Assembly: GCF_018139645.1 (NCBI RefSeq)
Contig: NZ_JAGSPM010000003.1
Span: 186,001-250,000 of the forward strand
From: Affinundibacterium baiyunense
GTDB lineage: Bacteria > Pseudomonadota > Gammaproteobacteria > Burkholderiales > Burkholderiaceae_D
Reading direction: 5' to 3'
DNA: 64,000 nt
Shown here in pieces: positions 35,928-44,881 of this stretch (its first letter is position 1; every line of letters starts with the position of its first letter). Under the pieces are notes generated by a model, which saw only the letters and a program-made list of their open reading frames with translations, did no database searches and had not been told where the DNA came from. Position numbers and translations under genes: made by a program.

Positions 35928-38849
35928 TTATTGGCACGCTTCGCATTCTTCAAAGCCTGGATCACCTGGGCGCAAGTAACATGCAGCTCCCTCGGCTTCA
36001 ACTGCTGGCAATGCGCTAACTTCTGCACTCGCCGCATAGCTGCCATGACCGCCATCAACCGCCACTGCATTCAAAGCACCTGTCTTACTGGTGGATTTTT
36101 CAGTATGGGTCGCACCGATCGTACGCAAGTAATAGGTGGTTTTTAAACCGCGCAACCAAGCCAGCTTATAAGTTTCATCCAACTTCTTACCTGAAGCACC
36201 AGCCATGTAGATATTCAAAGACTGCGCTTGATCGATCCATTTTTGACGGCGTGATGCCGCTTCTACCAACCATGTTGGACTGATTTCAAATGCCGTCGCA
36301 TATAACTCACGCAGATCTTCTGGAATACGATCGATCTTTGCCAAGCTACCGTCAAAGTATTTGAGATCAGAAATCATCACGTCATCCCACAAGCCACGTT
36401 CTTTCAAATCACGTACCAAGTGTTCATTGATTTCAGTGAATTCACCTGACAAGTTTGATTTCACGTACAAGTTTTGATAAGTAGGCTCAATACAGGCTGA
36501 GACACCGATAATATTGGAGATCGTCGCGGTCGGTGCAATTGCTACGCAATTGGAGTTACGCATACCGTATTGTTTGATACGATCACGCACAATCGACCAG
36601 TCCATTGTTTCTGAGCTATCGACTTCTAAATAACCGCCGCGTTCTTGAGCCAATAACTTCACAGAATCCTGCGGCAAAATACCGCGATCCCACAAAGAGC
36701 CTGTGTAAGAACTATAACGACCGCGCTCTTGCGCTAATTCTGTCGACGCCAAATACGCGTAGTAGCACACTGCTTCCATCGATGTATCAGCAAACTGCAC
36801 CGCATCCATCGATGCGTAAGGAATGCGCATCATATGTAAGCAGTCTTGGAAACCCATGATACCCAAACCAACTGGACGATGACGCAAGTTAGAATCACGC
36901 GCCTTCTTCACTGCATAGTAATTAATATCAATCACGTTATCCAACATGCGCATCGCTGTTGTGATAGTACGTTTGAGTTTTTCGTGATCCAACTTGCCAT
37001 CTTTCATATGGGCTGGCATGTTGACGGAACCCAAGTTACAGACCGCGATTTCACTATCATTGGTGTTCAGTGTAATTTCTGTACACAAGTTCGAACTATG
37101 CACAACGCCGACATGCTGTTGTGGTGAACGGATATTGCAAGGATCTTTGAACGTGATCCAAGGATGACCTGTCTCAAACAACATCGACAACATCTTGCGC
37201 CACAGATCTAAAGCTGGAACTTTTTTCGATAACTTAATTTCACCAGCAGCTGCTTTTGCTTCGTATGCTGTGTACGCTTCTTCGAATGCCTTACCAAACT
37301 TATCATGCAGATCAGGTACGTCAGACGGTGAGAACAAGGTCCACTCGCCTTTTTCCATCACACGTTTCATGAACAAATCTGGAATCCAGTTGGAAGTATT
37401 CATGTCATGCGTACGACGACGATCATCACCGGTGTTTTTACGTAATTCCAAAAATTCTTCAACGTCCATATGCCAAGTTTCGAGATAAGCGCAAACTGCG
37501 CCTTTACGCTTACCACCTTGGTTGACCGCGACAGCGGTATCGTTCACCACTTTCAAGAATGGCACCACGCCTTGTGATTTGCCATTCGTCCCTTTGATAT
37601 GCGCACCTAAAGAGCGTACTGGGGTCCAGTCATTGCCCAAGCCACCTGCATATTTCGCCAACAAGGCATTTTCTTTGATCGCTTCATAGATGCCATCGAG
37701 ATCATCGGCAACTGTAGTCAAATAGCAAGACGACAATTGTGAGCGTTGCGTACCACTATTAAATAGTGTTGGTGTCGAACTCATGAAGTCGAAGGTCGAC
37801 AACAAGTTATAGAATTCAATCGCACGAGCTTCGCGATCGATCTCATTTAAAGCCAAGCCCATTGCTACACGCATATAAAACGCTTGCGGCATTTCAATAC
37901 GGATATCGCGCACATGCAAGAAATAACGATCGTATAAAGTCTGCAAGCCGATATAACCAAATTGCAAATCACGGTCAGCGACCAAGGCTTTTGCCAAACG
38001 TTTCAAATCAAATTGCGCTAATTTGGTATCCAGTAAACCAGCTTCGATCCCTTTTTTGATAAATTTCGGGAAGTATTCTACGTATTCATCCGCGGCATCT
38101 TTTTGCGCCACTTCGCGTTTAAACACTTCTTTACGAACTGTATGCAACAACAGACGTGCAGTAACTTGGCTGTATGCTGGTTCTTTTTCCATCATCGCAC
38201 GTGCCGCCAAAATCGCCGATTTATGCAATTCTTCTACAGGGACGCCGTCATACAAATTCTTTAAAGTTTCGATCAGAATGGCTTCTGCATCCACCAAAGA
38301 CTCTAGGCCAACACAAGCGGCGGAAATCAAAGCGCGCACTTGCGCTACTTCTAGCACCTGCGGACGACCATCAACGATGACGTGGATTTGCGGTGCCGCT
38401 GCATCGGACTTGCCCGCTGCTTGCGCTTCTAATTGTTGACGACGCTCTTCCATCCGTTTGGCGCGATATAACACATAGGCGCGCGCTACATCATGTTCAC
38501 CAGAGCGCATCAAGGCCAATTCAACTTGATCTTGGATATCTTCAATATGGAAAGTGCCACCATTTGGCTGACGGCGCATCAAAGCATTGACGACATTAGA
38601 AGTTAACTGCTCAACCAACTCACGAATTCTTGCCGATGCAGCACCTTGACCGCCATTCACAGCCAAAAATGCCTTCGTTACTGCAATCGCGATTTTAGAC
38701 GGCTCAAAACCAACGACGGCGCCGTTGCGACGAATGATTCGATAGTCGCTAAAACTCGCGGTTGGAACAGTTGAACGCATTTCCAAACTTGCTTGTGCCG
38801 CTGCTGCATCAAATGCTTGGGATGGTGATATTTCTAATGAAGAGTGCAT
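35928..38849 (-). CDS. nrdA: Class Ia ribonucleotide reductase alpha subunit NrdA
   Basis: A 973-aa R1 catalytic subunit, longer than E. coli NrdA (761 aa) because of an N-terminal ATP-cone (about 36-135) and a second cone-like segment (about 152-245). The catalytic barrel has the NLCTEI and CNLGSVN cysteine motifs and the [10 protein letters not shown] segment. The C-terminus ends in the CEACQ thioredoxin-reducible pair. The promoter region holds two NrdR boxes and a Dnr/NNR-type palindrome. Two cones suggest layered dATP/ATP allosteric control, although one may be degenerate. Confidence 0.96.
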   Translation of the reverse strand: MHSSLEISPSQAFDAAAAQASLEMRSTVPTASFSDYRIIRRNGAVVGFEPSKIAIAVTKAFLAVNGGQGAASARIRELVEQLTSNVVNALMRRQPNGGTFHIEDIQDQVELALMRSGEHDVARAYVLYRAKRMEERRQQLEAQAAGKSDAAAPQIHVIVDGRPQVLEVAQVRALISAACVGLESLVDAEAILIETLKNLYDGVPVEELHKSAILAARAMMEKEPAYSQVTARLLLHTVRKEVFKREVAQKDAADEYVEYFPKFIKKGIEAGLLDTKLAQFDLKRLAKALVADRDLQFGYIGLQTLYDRYFLHVRDIRIEMPQAFYMRVAMGLALNEIDREARAIEFYNLLSTFDFMSSTPTLFNSGTQRSQLSSCYLTTVADDLDGIYEAIKENALLAKYAGGLGNDWTPVRSLGAHIKGTNGKSQGVVPFLKVVNDTAVAVNQGGKRKGAVCAYLETWHMDVEEFLELRKNTGDDRRRTHDMNTSNWIPDLFMKRVMEKGEWTLFSPSDVPDLHDKFGKAFEEAYTAYEAKAAAGEIKLSKKVPALDLWRKMLSMLFETGHPWITFKDPCNIRSPQQHVGVVHSSNLCTEITLNTNDSEIAVCNLGSVNMPAHMKDGKLDHEKLKRTITTAMRMLDNVIDINYYAVKKARDSNLRHRPVGLGIMGFQDCLHMMRIPYASMDAVQFADTSMEAVCYYAYLASTELAQERGRYSSYTGSLWDRGILPQDSVKLLAQERGGYLEVDSSETMDWSIVRDRIKQYGMRNSNCVAIAPTATISNIIGVSACIEPTYQNLYVKSNLSGEFTEINEHLVRDLKERGLWDDVMISDLKYFDGSLAKIDRIPEDLRELYATAFEISPTWLVEAASRRQKWIDQAQSLNIYMAGASGKKLDETYKLAWLRGLKTTYYLRTIGATHTEKSTSKTGALNAVAVDGGHGSYAASAEVSALPAVEAEGAACYLRPGDPGFEECEACQ

Positions 38850-39160
38850 TTCGCCTCCAGGTTTAGGGTCTTATTAAATGTCAAAATTGAGCGTCGAACT
38901 TTAGTTATCGATTGACACATCGGAGTGATTCGTCAAACTAAAGTGAATATCTGCTCGGGTGCTGCGGAATTTACTCAAACTACCGTACTGCCTGAGGTCA
39001 AACGATCATCAACCTCAATTTCAACTTCGGCTCATGCTTATTTGAATTCAGATAAACGACAAATTCGGAATTGAGTTATTCCACTCAATCCATCAAGATT
39101 TGCGTCACTTACTTAGGTTCAAAACAAGCGAAAAAATAATTTTGGGAAACTTTCCAAAAA

Positions 39161-39176
39161 ACACTATATCTAGTGT
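39161..39176. promoter_or_regulatory. NrdR box 1 (nrdA)
   Basis: ACACTATATCTAGTGT fits the known NrdR consensus ACACWATATMTWGTGT. It lies just downstream of the predicted nrdA start point. Confidence 0.85.
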
Positions 39177-39190
39177 GATTATTTTCATTT

Positions 39191-39206
39191 GCACTAATTC
39201 TAGTGT
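39191..39206. promoter_or_regulatory. NrdR box 2 (nrdA)
   Basis: GCACTAATTCTAGTGT is a near-consensus NrdR box starting 30 bp (three helical turns) from box 1. It covers the nrdA -10 hexamer, explaining repression by NrdR. Confidence 0.8.
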
Positions 39207-39225
39207 CCAGCTCTGCAGAGTGCAA
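39197..39225 (-). promoter_or_regulatory. Sigma70-type promoter of nrdA-nrdB
   Basis: On the minus strand TTGCAC, a 17-bp spacer and TAGAAT. The -10 is embedded in NrdR box 2. Predicted start is near 39190. Confidence 0.65.
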
Positions 39226-39278
39226 CCGCTTTTTTTCACAATTGGCGGATATATTTGAGCTAAAACGATCGCTTCTAT

Positions 39279-39292
39279 TTGACATTAGTCAA
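39279..39292. promoter_or_regulatory. Dnr/NNR/FNR-type palindrome upstream of nrdA
   Basis: TTGACATTAGTCAA, a perfect TTGAC-N4-GTCAA, centred about 95 bp upstream of the predicted nrdA start. Its half-sites are identical to the sites before norC and nirS. Confidence 0.6.
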
Positions 39293-39354
39293 GCCACAAA
39301 ACTATGCGGATTAGAGCGTGAGTAGGCACTAACATCGAGTGCTAATTTCTTGTG

Positions 39355-39405
39355 CAGTGTAGTGAAAAAGAAGAAGGCGAAAACAAAAAAAACATCACTA
39401 CACTG
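39355..39405. repeat. 11-bp inverted repeat in the ampD-nrdA gap
   Basis: CAGTGTAGTGA and TCACTACACTG are perfectly complementary with a 29-bp A-rich spacer. It might be a hairpin in the ampD 3' trailer or an operator. There is no U-tract, so it is not a standard terminator. Confidence 0.5.
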
Positions 39406-39559
39406 TATTACCGTGACAACAAAAAAGTGTAAGAAACCACTAGCTGTAGTTTTTTTCCGCACTAATAAGCTCTATCTAGTAGCAAAGATCAAACGCATTT
39501 TCGCGTCAGATACGCCAATTGTTTAATCAAACTAGTGCTATTAGAGCAGTCGCGGTTGC

Positions 39560-40153
39560 TTAAAACGCGAATTGTTTGGAGATTGACTGCTGAAAACGTG
39601 ACCATTCAAAAAAAGGACCAGGGTCGGTTTTACGTCTAGGAGCAATTTCGTTATGTCCAACAATGTGCTGGATAGGAAAATGCTGAAGCAGACTCATGGT
39701 TAATAGACTCAAGCTAGCATACTGTGCATCAGTGAAAGGGCAGGTATCGCATCCCTCTAGCTCAATTCCAATCGAATAATCATTGCACTTTTCGCGTCCT
39801 TGAAAACTCGACAAACCCGCGTGCCATGCTCGCGCCAAACAAGAAACAAACTGAAATAACTGTCCATCACGACGGATCACAAAATGACTTGATACCTCTA
39901 GCCCTCGCAAATCAGCAAAACTGGGATGTGCATCGCAATCAAGTTGATTCTGAAACAAATCAAGTATGTAATCACCACTAAAATCGGCCTCAGGCAAACT
40001 CATATTATGAATCACCAATAAATCGACTTGGGTATCAGCAGGACGTTCAGTAAAGTTTGGCGATAGTAAAATCTGCGCTTGCTTGCACCAGCCTTGCGCA
40101 TCAATCTCCAAATTCGCTACTGAAGTGAACGTAGAATTAATCCGCTTCAACAT
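39560..40153 (-). CDS. ampD: 1,6-anhydro-N-acetylmuramyl-L-alanine amidase AmpD
   Basis: A 197-aa cytoplasmic zinc amidase of the Amidase_2 family that cleaves anhydro-muropeptides in peptidoglycan recycling, so it also affects AmpR-type beta-lactamase induction. The zinc ligands lie in LLVIHNMSLP and near the end in IVGHNEIAPRRKTDPGP. SIGIELEGCD is characteristic. It overlaps the pilR 3' end by 17 bp, so it is translationally coupled at the end of the pilSR operon. Confidence 0.92.
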   Translation of the reverse strand: MLKRINSTFTSVANLEIDAQGWCKQAQILLSPNFTERPADTQVDLLVIHNMSLPEADFSGDYILDLFQNQLDCDAHPSFADLRGLEVSSHFVIRRDGQLFQFVSCLARAWHAGLSSFQGREKCNDYSIGIELEGCDTCPFTDAQYASLSLLTMSLLQHFPIQHIVGHNEIAPRRKTDPGPFFEWSRFQQSISKQFAF

Positions 40154-41609
40154 CGTGAATTTTTAATTTCTGAATTGAATAACGTAATTGCCGAAAACTG
40201 ACGCCTAATAATTCGGCCGCCTGTGTGCGGTTATTGCGGGTTTTCGCTAAGGCGGCACGTATTACTTCGCGTTCAATTTGTTCTAAATATTCCGGTAATA
40301 CACACGGTAATTCTGGCATGACGAATAAATTGCTGGCTTGCCCAGGCGCTGATTCGCTGATTGACTGTGATTCTTGCATGCCAACTACAGCAGAACTAGA
40401 CTCTCGTTCAATTTGCGGTACCGATCGCAAGCTGGAACGTAATCCAAGATCGATTACATCAATACAACCATCATTTGCGAACGCGGCTGCGCGTTCAAGA
40501 ATATTTTCTAATTCTCGTACATTTCCGGGAAAATCATAAGTGTGTAGCGCGTTCAACGCCGCCGCGTTCAAACTAATCGGATAGCCAGGTGTGGCTAACT
40601 TTAATAAGATGCCTGAGGCTAACTCGCTTACATCGTTCAAACGTTGACGTAAGGGTGGCAGCACGAGTTCGATCACATTCAAGCGGTAATATAAGTCTTG
40701 ACGAAATTTTCCGGCGGTAACGCAGGCTTCCAGATTTTGATGGGTTGCGCTCAGAATACGTACATCAACCGCTTCTTCAACGGTAGCGCCAACTTTACGA
40801 ACCCGCCGCTCCTGAATTGCACGTAGCAACTTTACTTGCATTGCTAAAGGCAAATCAGCCACTTCATCTAACATTAAAGTACCGCCATTTGCTGCCTGAA
40901 AAAAACCATCCCGATCTTCATTCGCACCAGTAAAAGCGCCTTTGCGATAACCAAAAAACTCGGCTTCCATCAAAGCCTCAGGAATCGCGCCACAGTTAAC
41001 GGCGATAAATGGCTTATCTGCACGTGCACTATTACGGTGGATTTCTCGTGCCGCTAATTCCTTGCCGCTGCCAGACTCACCAGTAATAATTACTGGAGCC
41101 ATACTACGCGCAAGTCGGCTGATCTGCGAACGTACATGTTGAATCTCTTCCGATTGCCCGATTAAAAACGACGGGCTAGAAGGCTTAGCGGCAACAATCG
41201 TGACTTCCTCAGTTGGCTTTACTTCTTGCATTTGCAACGCAGAACGAACTAACTTACGTAGCTGATCCAATGCGACTGGCTTAGACACATAATCAAATGC
41301 GCCCGCCTTTAAAGCAACGACGGCATTATCTGCACTACCAAAAGCAGTAATCACAGCAATTGGCGTCGACTTATATTTGCTACTGACTTCCTCGACCATC
41401 TCTAAGCCGCTACCGTCGGGCAAACGCATATCGGTGAGCACAAGGGAATAATGCTGCTTCGTCAAAAACTCGCGTGCTACTGCCAAGGTTTCTGCCGTAT
41501 CTACATCTAAACCCATTTTGATCAAGGTAATTTCTAATAGCTCGCGCAGATGAGCTTCATCATCAATCACTAGGATGCGTGCCGCAGCAGTTAGCTCATT
41601 TGGATTCAT
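40137..41609 (-). CDS. pilR: Sigma54-dependent response regulator PilR-like
   Basis: About 490 aa, NtrC-type. The receiver begins RILVIDDEAHLRELLEITL with phospho-Asp in LVLTDMRLPDGSG. The AAA+ domain has Walker A GESGSGKE, the sigma54-contact loop GAFTGANED, and Walker B near GGTLMLDEVADLP. The C-terminal Fis-type helix-turn-helix is NRTQAAELLGVSFRQLRYSIQKL. The ATG at 41609 was preferred; another in-frame ATG is three codons upstream. It overlaps the pilS 3' end. The name rests on gene order and similarity; no pilin gene is in the window. Confidence 0.87.
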   Translation of the reverse strand: MNPNELTAAARILVIDDEAHLRELLEITLIKMGLDVDTAETLAVAREFLTKQHYSLVLTDMRLPDGSGLEMVEEVSSKYKSTPIAVITAFGSADNAVVALKAGAFDYVSKPVALDQLRKLVRSALQMQEVKPTEEVTIVAAKPSSPSFLIGQSEEIQHVRSQISRLARSMAPVIITGESGSGKELAAREIHRNSARADKPFIAVNCGAIPEALMEAEFFGYRKGAFTGANEDRDGFFQAANGGTLMLDEVADLPLAMQVKLLRAIQERRVRKVGATVEEAVDVRILSATHQNLEACVTAGKFRQDLYYRLNVIELVLPPLRQRLNDVSELASGILLKLATPGYPISLNAAALNALHTYDFPGNVRELENILERAAAFANDGCIDVIDLGLRSSLRSVPQIERESSSAVVGMQESQSISESAPGQASNLFVMPELPCVLPEYLEQIEREVIRAALAKTRNNRTQAAELLGVSFRQLRYSIQKLKIHDVEAD

Positions 41610-43341
41610 GATTTTCATTAGAGAAATTGATAACGAAACGACCACCCGGCTCTATGCCATGGGTATAGGTATCGTCGTTCCTATATTCGTAATCAAGAAC
41701 AGCATGATTATTCAAACATAATTCCCTTGCCATATACAAGCCTAAGCCTGTGCCTTTACTCGATGTGGTGTAGAAAGGTTCGAATAAATGCGACCGAACC
41801 ATAGCCGAAATTCCGGGCCCGTCATCTTGTATATGTAACTCGCGCCGATTACCCGAAGAGATTTTGATAATTAAACGAATACAACCAGGCTCACCGCTGG
41901 CGTAACGCACAGCATTCGATAGCAAATTGGTGATGACTTCATGCAAATGACCCGGATCAAAGACGATATGCAATCGCGCTGTATCGATCAATTGGATCGT
42001 ATCTGCAGAAATGCCACGAGTTTCTACAAACTCTTGCACGATATTTTTTAATTCATCTGCCAACAAAACCGGAGCAAGATTCATTTGCGCTTTGCGCGAC
42101 AATTTTAAGATATCTTCAATTAGCTGATTTAAGCGAGCAACATTGTCTTCAACGATTTTTAATAAACGACGCGCCTGTACTTCATTATGCACATCTTCAC
42201 CCAGCAAGGATGCGGCATAAGAAATCGACGATAAAGGATTACGTACCTCATGCGCGATACTGGCAGTCAATCGCCCCATTGACGCGAGTTTTAATTGCTG
42301 CGCTTGATTTTCTAGTTCCGATACATTTTGCATAAAAATGATGGTACAAGGTGTCAAATGCAAGCCCAAATGATTGAAATCATCTTCATCAATTCGAATA
42401 AAGCGTAATTTCAAGTGGGTGACCGCTTCATGCGGCGCTTCTGCTGAAGAAAAATTCGTATTTTGATTACGCGTATCTACAAAGTGACGAATCGTTACAA
42501 AGGATGCACCTTCATTTCTCAACCAAGTCGTGGTATGAGGTCTTTGCCCTTCGCTCCATTTTTCCAGTGCTTCTGCAATTGGCTCTAAGCTATTGATTTG
42601 TTTTAGTCGAACTTTATGTTCGACCGAGTAGGGAAAGGTAGAAATCCCCAACATCCGTTCAGCTGCTGGATTGGATTCGAATAAATAGCCATCCTGATCA
42701 ATCACCAATACGCCGTCTTCCATATCCGCAATCACGGTGCGATTAATCGCTTGTTGCAGAGCCAACTCAAAACCGCGTTGATTCGCTAGCTCCTCTTGCC
42801 CAAGCAAATTTTTCGCTAAGCGATTTAATACATAGACCACCGCAAAATAAGCCGCACCATACAAGCCCGCTTGCGAAATAATATTGCTATCTTCGTTCTG
42901 TAACACTTGATAGGTGTTGACTAACAGCAGAAAAAGCGAAACAGCCGAGACAAAAGACAGGGCTAATAGCATAGGCGCTAATATGCCCAAGCCTGCTAAT
43001 GGGAAGAGATACAAAATGACTAGCCCACTCTTACTACCACCTGCGCCAACATACAACAAAGAGATGACAATTAAATCGATCGCGACCTGCGTCACCAACT
43101 GCAACATAAACCCTTGTTGGCATTTCCACTTCAGTATCACAAAACCAAGCGCTACGACTAAATAGGAGGCAGCCACCACACGTAAAGTATTGGGCTCGAA
43201 CAACCAATAATCAGTGAACACTTTAAAGACTAGCGATATCAATAAGGCGAGCGCAACCAAGACACGCGAAAAATTCAGCGTTTGCAAAGAACGCCATAAA
43301 GTCGCACTAACTACTTGTTGCCTGATATCGTGTTTGATCAT
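41596..43341 (-). CDS. pilS: Sensor histidine kinase PilS-like
   Basis: A 581-aa kinase with about six N-terminal membrane helices (about 22-180), a PAS domain (about 198-330, DMEDGVLVIDQDGYLFESNP), the H-box ASIAHEVRNPLSSIS, an N-box EVITNLLSNAVRYA, a GPGISA loop and GTGLGLYMAREL. The six-helix sensor matches PilS, which senses pilin in the membrane. Its stop lies inside pilR. It lies 15 bp after the PP0621 gene. Confidence 0.88.
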   Translation of the reverse strand: MIKHDIRQQVVSATLWRSLQTLNFSRVLVALALLISLVFKVFTDYWLFEPNTLRVVAASYLVVALGFVILKWKCQQGFMLQLVTQVAIDLIVISLLYVGAGGSKSGLVILYLFPLAGLGILAPMLLALSFVSAVSLFLLLVNTYQVLQNEDSNIISQAGLYGAAYFAVVYVLNRLAKNLLGQEELANQRGFELALQQAINRTVIADMEDGVLVIDQDGYLFESNPAAERMLGISTFPYSVEHKVRLKQINSLEPIAEALEKWSEGQRPHTTTWLRNEGASFVTIRHFVDTRNQNTNFSSAEAPHEAVTHLKLRFIRIDEDDFNHLGLHLTPCTIIFMQNVSELENQAQQLKLASMGRLTASIAHEVRNPLSSISYAASLLGEDVHNEVQARRLLKIVEDNVARLNQLIEDILKLSRKAQMNLAPVLLADELKNIVQEFVETRGISADTIQLIDTARLHIVFDPGHLHEVITNLLSNAVRYASGEPGCIRLIIKISSGNRRELHIQDDGPGISAMVRSHLFEPFYTTSSKGTGLGLYMARELCLNNHAVLDYEYRNDDTYTHGIEPGGRFVINFSNENHESK

Positions 43342-43356
43342 GACGCTAAGGTCTTA

Positions 43357-43644
43357 TCACGAAGTTTTGCTGGCAATATCCGCGTGTTCGGCACAGCAAT
43401 AGTGAAGATTGCCTCGTTGTACCGATTCGGATGCGGGAAAATAGACTTGGCAATGCGCACAGCTAAGCATGGACTCAACTTGTTTAGCACTAGGATTTTG
43501 TACAAACTGATCCTCTCGCCAATCTTCTTGGGAGGTATTTGCACTATCTTGATTACGGTTTGAAGGCGGCATATTGGCACGAAAACTCTTGCGCAAGGCC
43601 AGATACACGAGGACTGCTAAGCACAACCACAAAAATAATTTCAC
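43357..43644 (-). CDS. PP0621-family small protein
   Basis: A 95-aa protein. One N-terminal membrane helix (about 3-17, LFLWLCLAVLVYLAL) precedes a linker and a C-terminal zinc-knuckle-like motif CAHCQVYFPASESVQ...YCCAEH (two Cys pairs and His). The family is known only by its conserved place in this operon. Its ATG overlaps the stop of the ccsA-like gene by four bases (ATGA). Confidence 0.85.
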   Translation of the reverse strand: MKLFLWLCLAVLVYLALRKSFRANMPPSNRNQDSANTSQEDWREDQFVQNPSAKQVESMLSCAHCQVYFPASESVQRGNLHYCCAEHADIASKTS

Positions 43645-44450
43645 AGTACACTCCTGTGTAGCACGACTTCCATCACAAAACGACTACCAACGTAGGCCAA
43701 CAAGAGGCTGAGAAAACCAAATAAAGTAATTCTCAATACTGCTTTGCCGCGCCAACCACGCCATTGACGACCAGCCAACAGCACGGCAAACAAGCCCCAC
43801 GATAACAGAGACAATACCGTTTTGTGATCCCACTTGAATGCAACACCCAAGAACTGTTCTGAGAAAATTACGCCAGAAAGTACAGTCAAACTCAGCAAAA
43901 TAAAACCCAAGCTAACCAGCATAAACAAAATATGCTCCATCTTTAACAGTGCAGGTAAACGATCCAAGGCTTTTTCCAACCATGATTGCACCGGCTTGCC
44001 ACGCATGCGATGCAAATGTAAGTCTTGCACATACATAATCAAGGCGTGAAATGCAGCTATGGTTAAAGTGCTATAAGCCAACATAGCAACGCCGACATGC
44101 CATGGAAACATCGATGGTTTGTTATACAGCGGCACCAAATTACCAGGAAAAACTAAAGGCAATAAAGCTGTTACCGCGGCTTGAGGCAAAATCAATATAC
44201 GTAGTCCATCAAGCGAGAAATTACGATTTTCCACCAAATACACCAAAATGGAGACCCAAATCGCAGCCGACCACATGACTGCAAACCCAATTCTTAGAGC
44301 ATGTTCCGCATAGACGCTTAGGCCTAGCACAAGTCCGTGCACACACCATGCAATCGCGGCGGTGCTTAGTGAAAGCACTTTACGATGATTGGGAATAAAT
44401 GGGCAAATCGCATATAAGAGCGCAGCCGCAATTGATAAATAAATTAGCAT
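43641..44450 (-). CDS. CcsA/HemX/YpjD-like cytochrome c assembly family membrane protein
   Basis: A 269-aa protein with about eight transmembrane segments. It has the family's PWHVGVAMLAYSTLTIAAFHALIMY segment, with a conserved histidine, and the DHKTVLSLLSWGLFAVLL helix. It is divergent from ffh, separated by the S46 peptidase, and heads the PP0621-pilS-pilR-ampD run. In this family haem handling or cytochrome c maturation is assumed but unproven for the short ffh-linked version. Confidence 0.8.
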   Translation of the reverse strand: MLIYLSIAAALLYAICPFIPNHRKVLSLSTAAIAWCVHGLVLGLSVYAEHALRIGFAVMWSAAIWVSILVYLVENRNFSLDGLRILILPQAAVTALLPLVFPGNLVPLYNKPSMFPWHVGVAMLAYSTLTIAAFHALIMYVQDLHLHRMRGKPVQSWLEKALDRLPALLKMEHILFMLVSLGFILLSLTVLSGVIFSEQFLGVAFKWDHKTVLSLLSWGLFAVLLAGRQWRGWRGKAVLRITLFGFLSLLLAYVGSRFVMEVVLHRSVL

Positions 44451-44881
44451 GGTTTAAGTTTACACTATGTTGGACATATTTTTTTCCTGATTGAAATTCT
44501 TGATCCAACAAATATATGGTTGATTTGGCGAATCAAAGCAAGCGTTTGAGTTTCGCGCAATTGACAAATTCGACTTTGCGTCAACGCAAAGAGTTCAGCG
44601 AAAGTGCTTTTTCCGATCGTCTATATCAGACGTCAATCAAGCTTCAGTATCGATTCCCAATCAACAGTTCCAATCAACGCCAATATAATCCTCTACGGAA
44701 ACTTTATAAGCTGCAATTACAACATGCCTAAATATATGTGTAAAAAGCTTGCTCGATTCACTTGACTAAGGATGGTCGCTTCTAGATACTGCCAAGCACT
44801 CAAGAACAGGGTCGAACAATTGTTCAGTCATGTGCCAGATGAGTAGTTTAAAAACAAGTAGTCTTTTTTGCAGGAATTAAA
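44451..44881. other. Divergent promoter region (ccsA-like / S46 peptidase)
   Basis: 431 bp with no supported gene. A candidate promoter for the peptidase lies at 44661-44689. No terminator or known operator was seen. Confidence 0.5.
44661..44689 (+). promoter_or_regulatory. Candidate sigma70-type promoter of the S46 peptidase gene
   Basis: TCAACA, a 17-bp spacer and a perfect TATAAT. Predicted start near 44696 would give a ~186-nt leader. Confidence 0.5.

Larger units (their letters stand above)
38850..39559. other. Long regulatory region upstream of nrdA
   Basis: 710 bp without genes, between ampD and nrdA (both minus). Besides the listed promoter, NrdR boxes, FNR-type palindrome and inverted repeat, nothing else was recognised. 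The nrdA leader would be about 340 nt. Confidence 0.6.
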
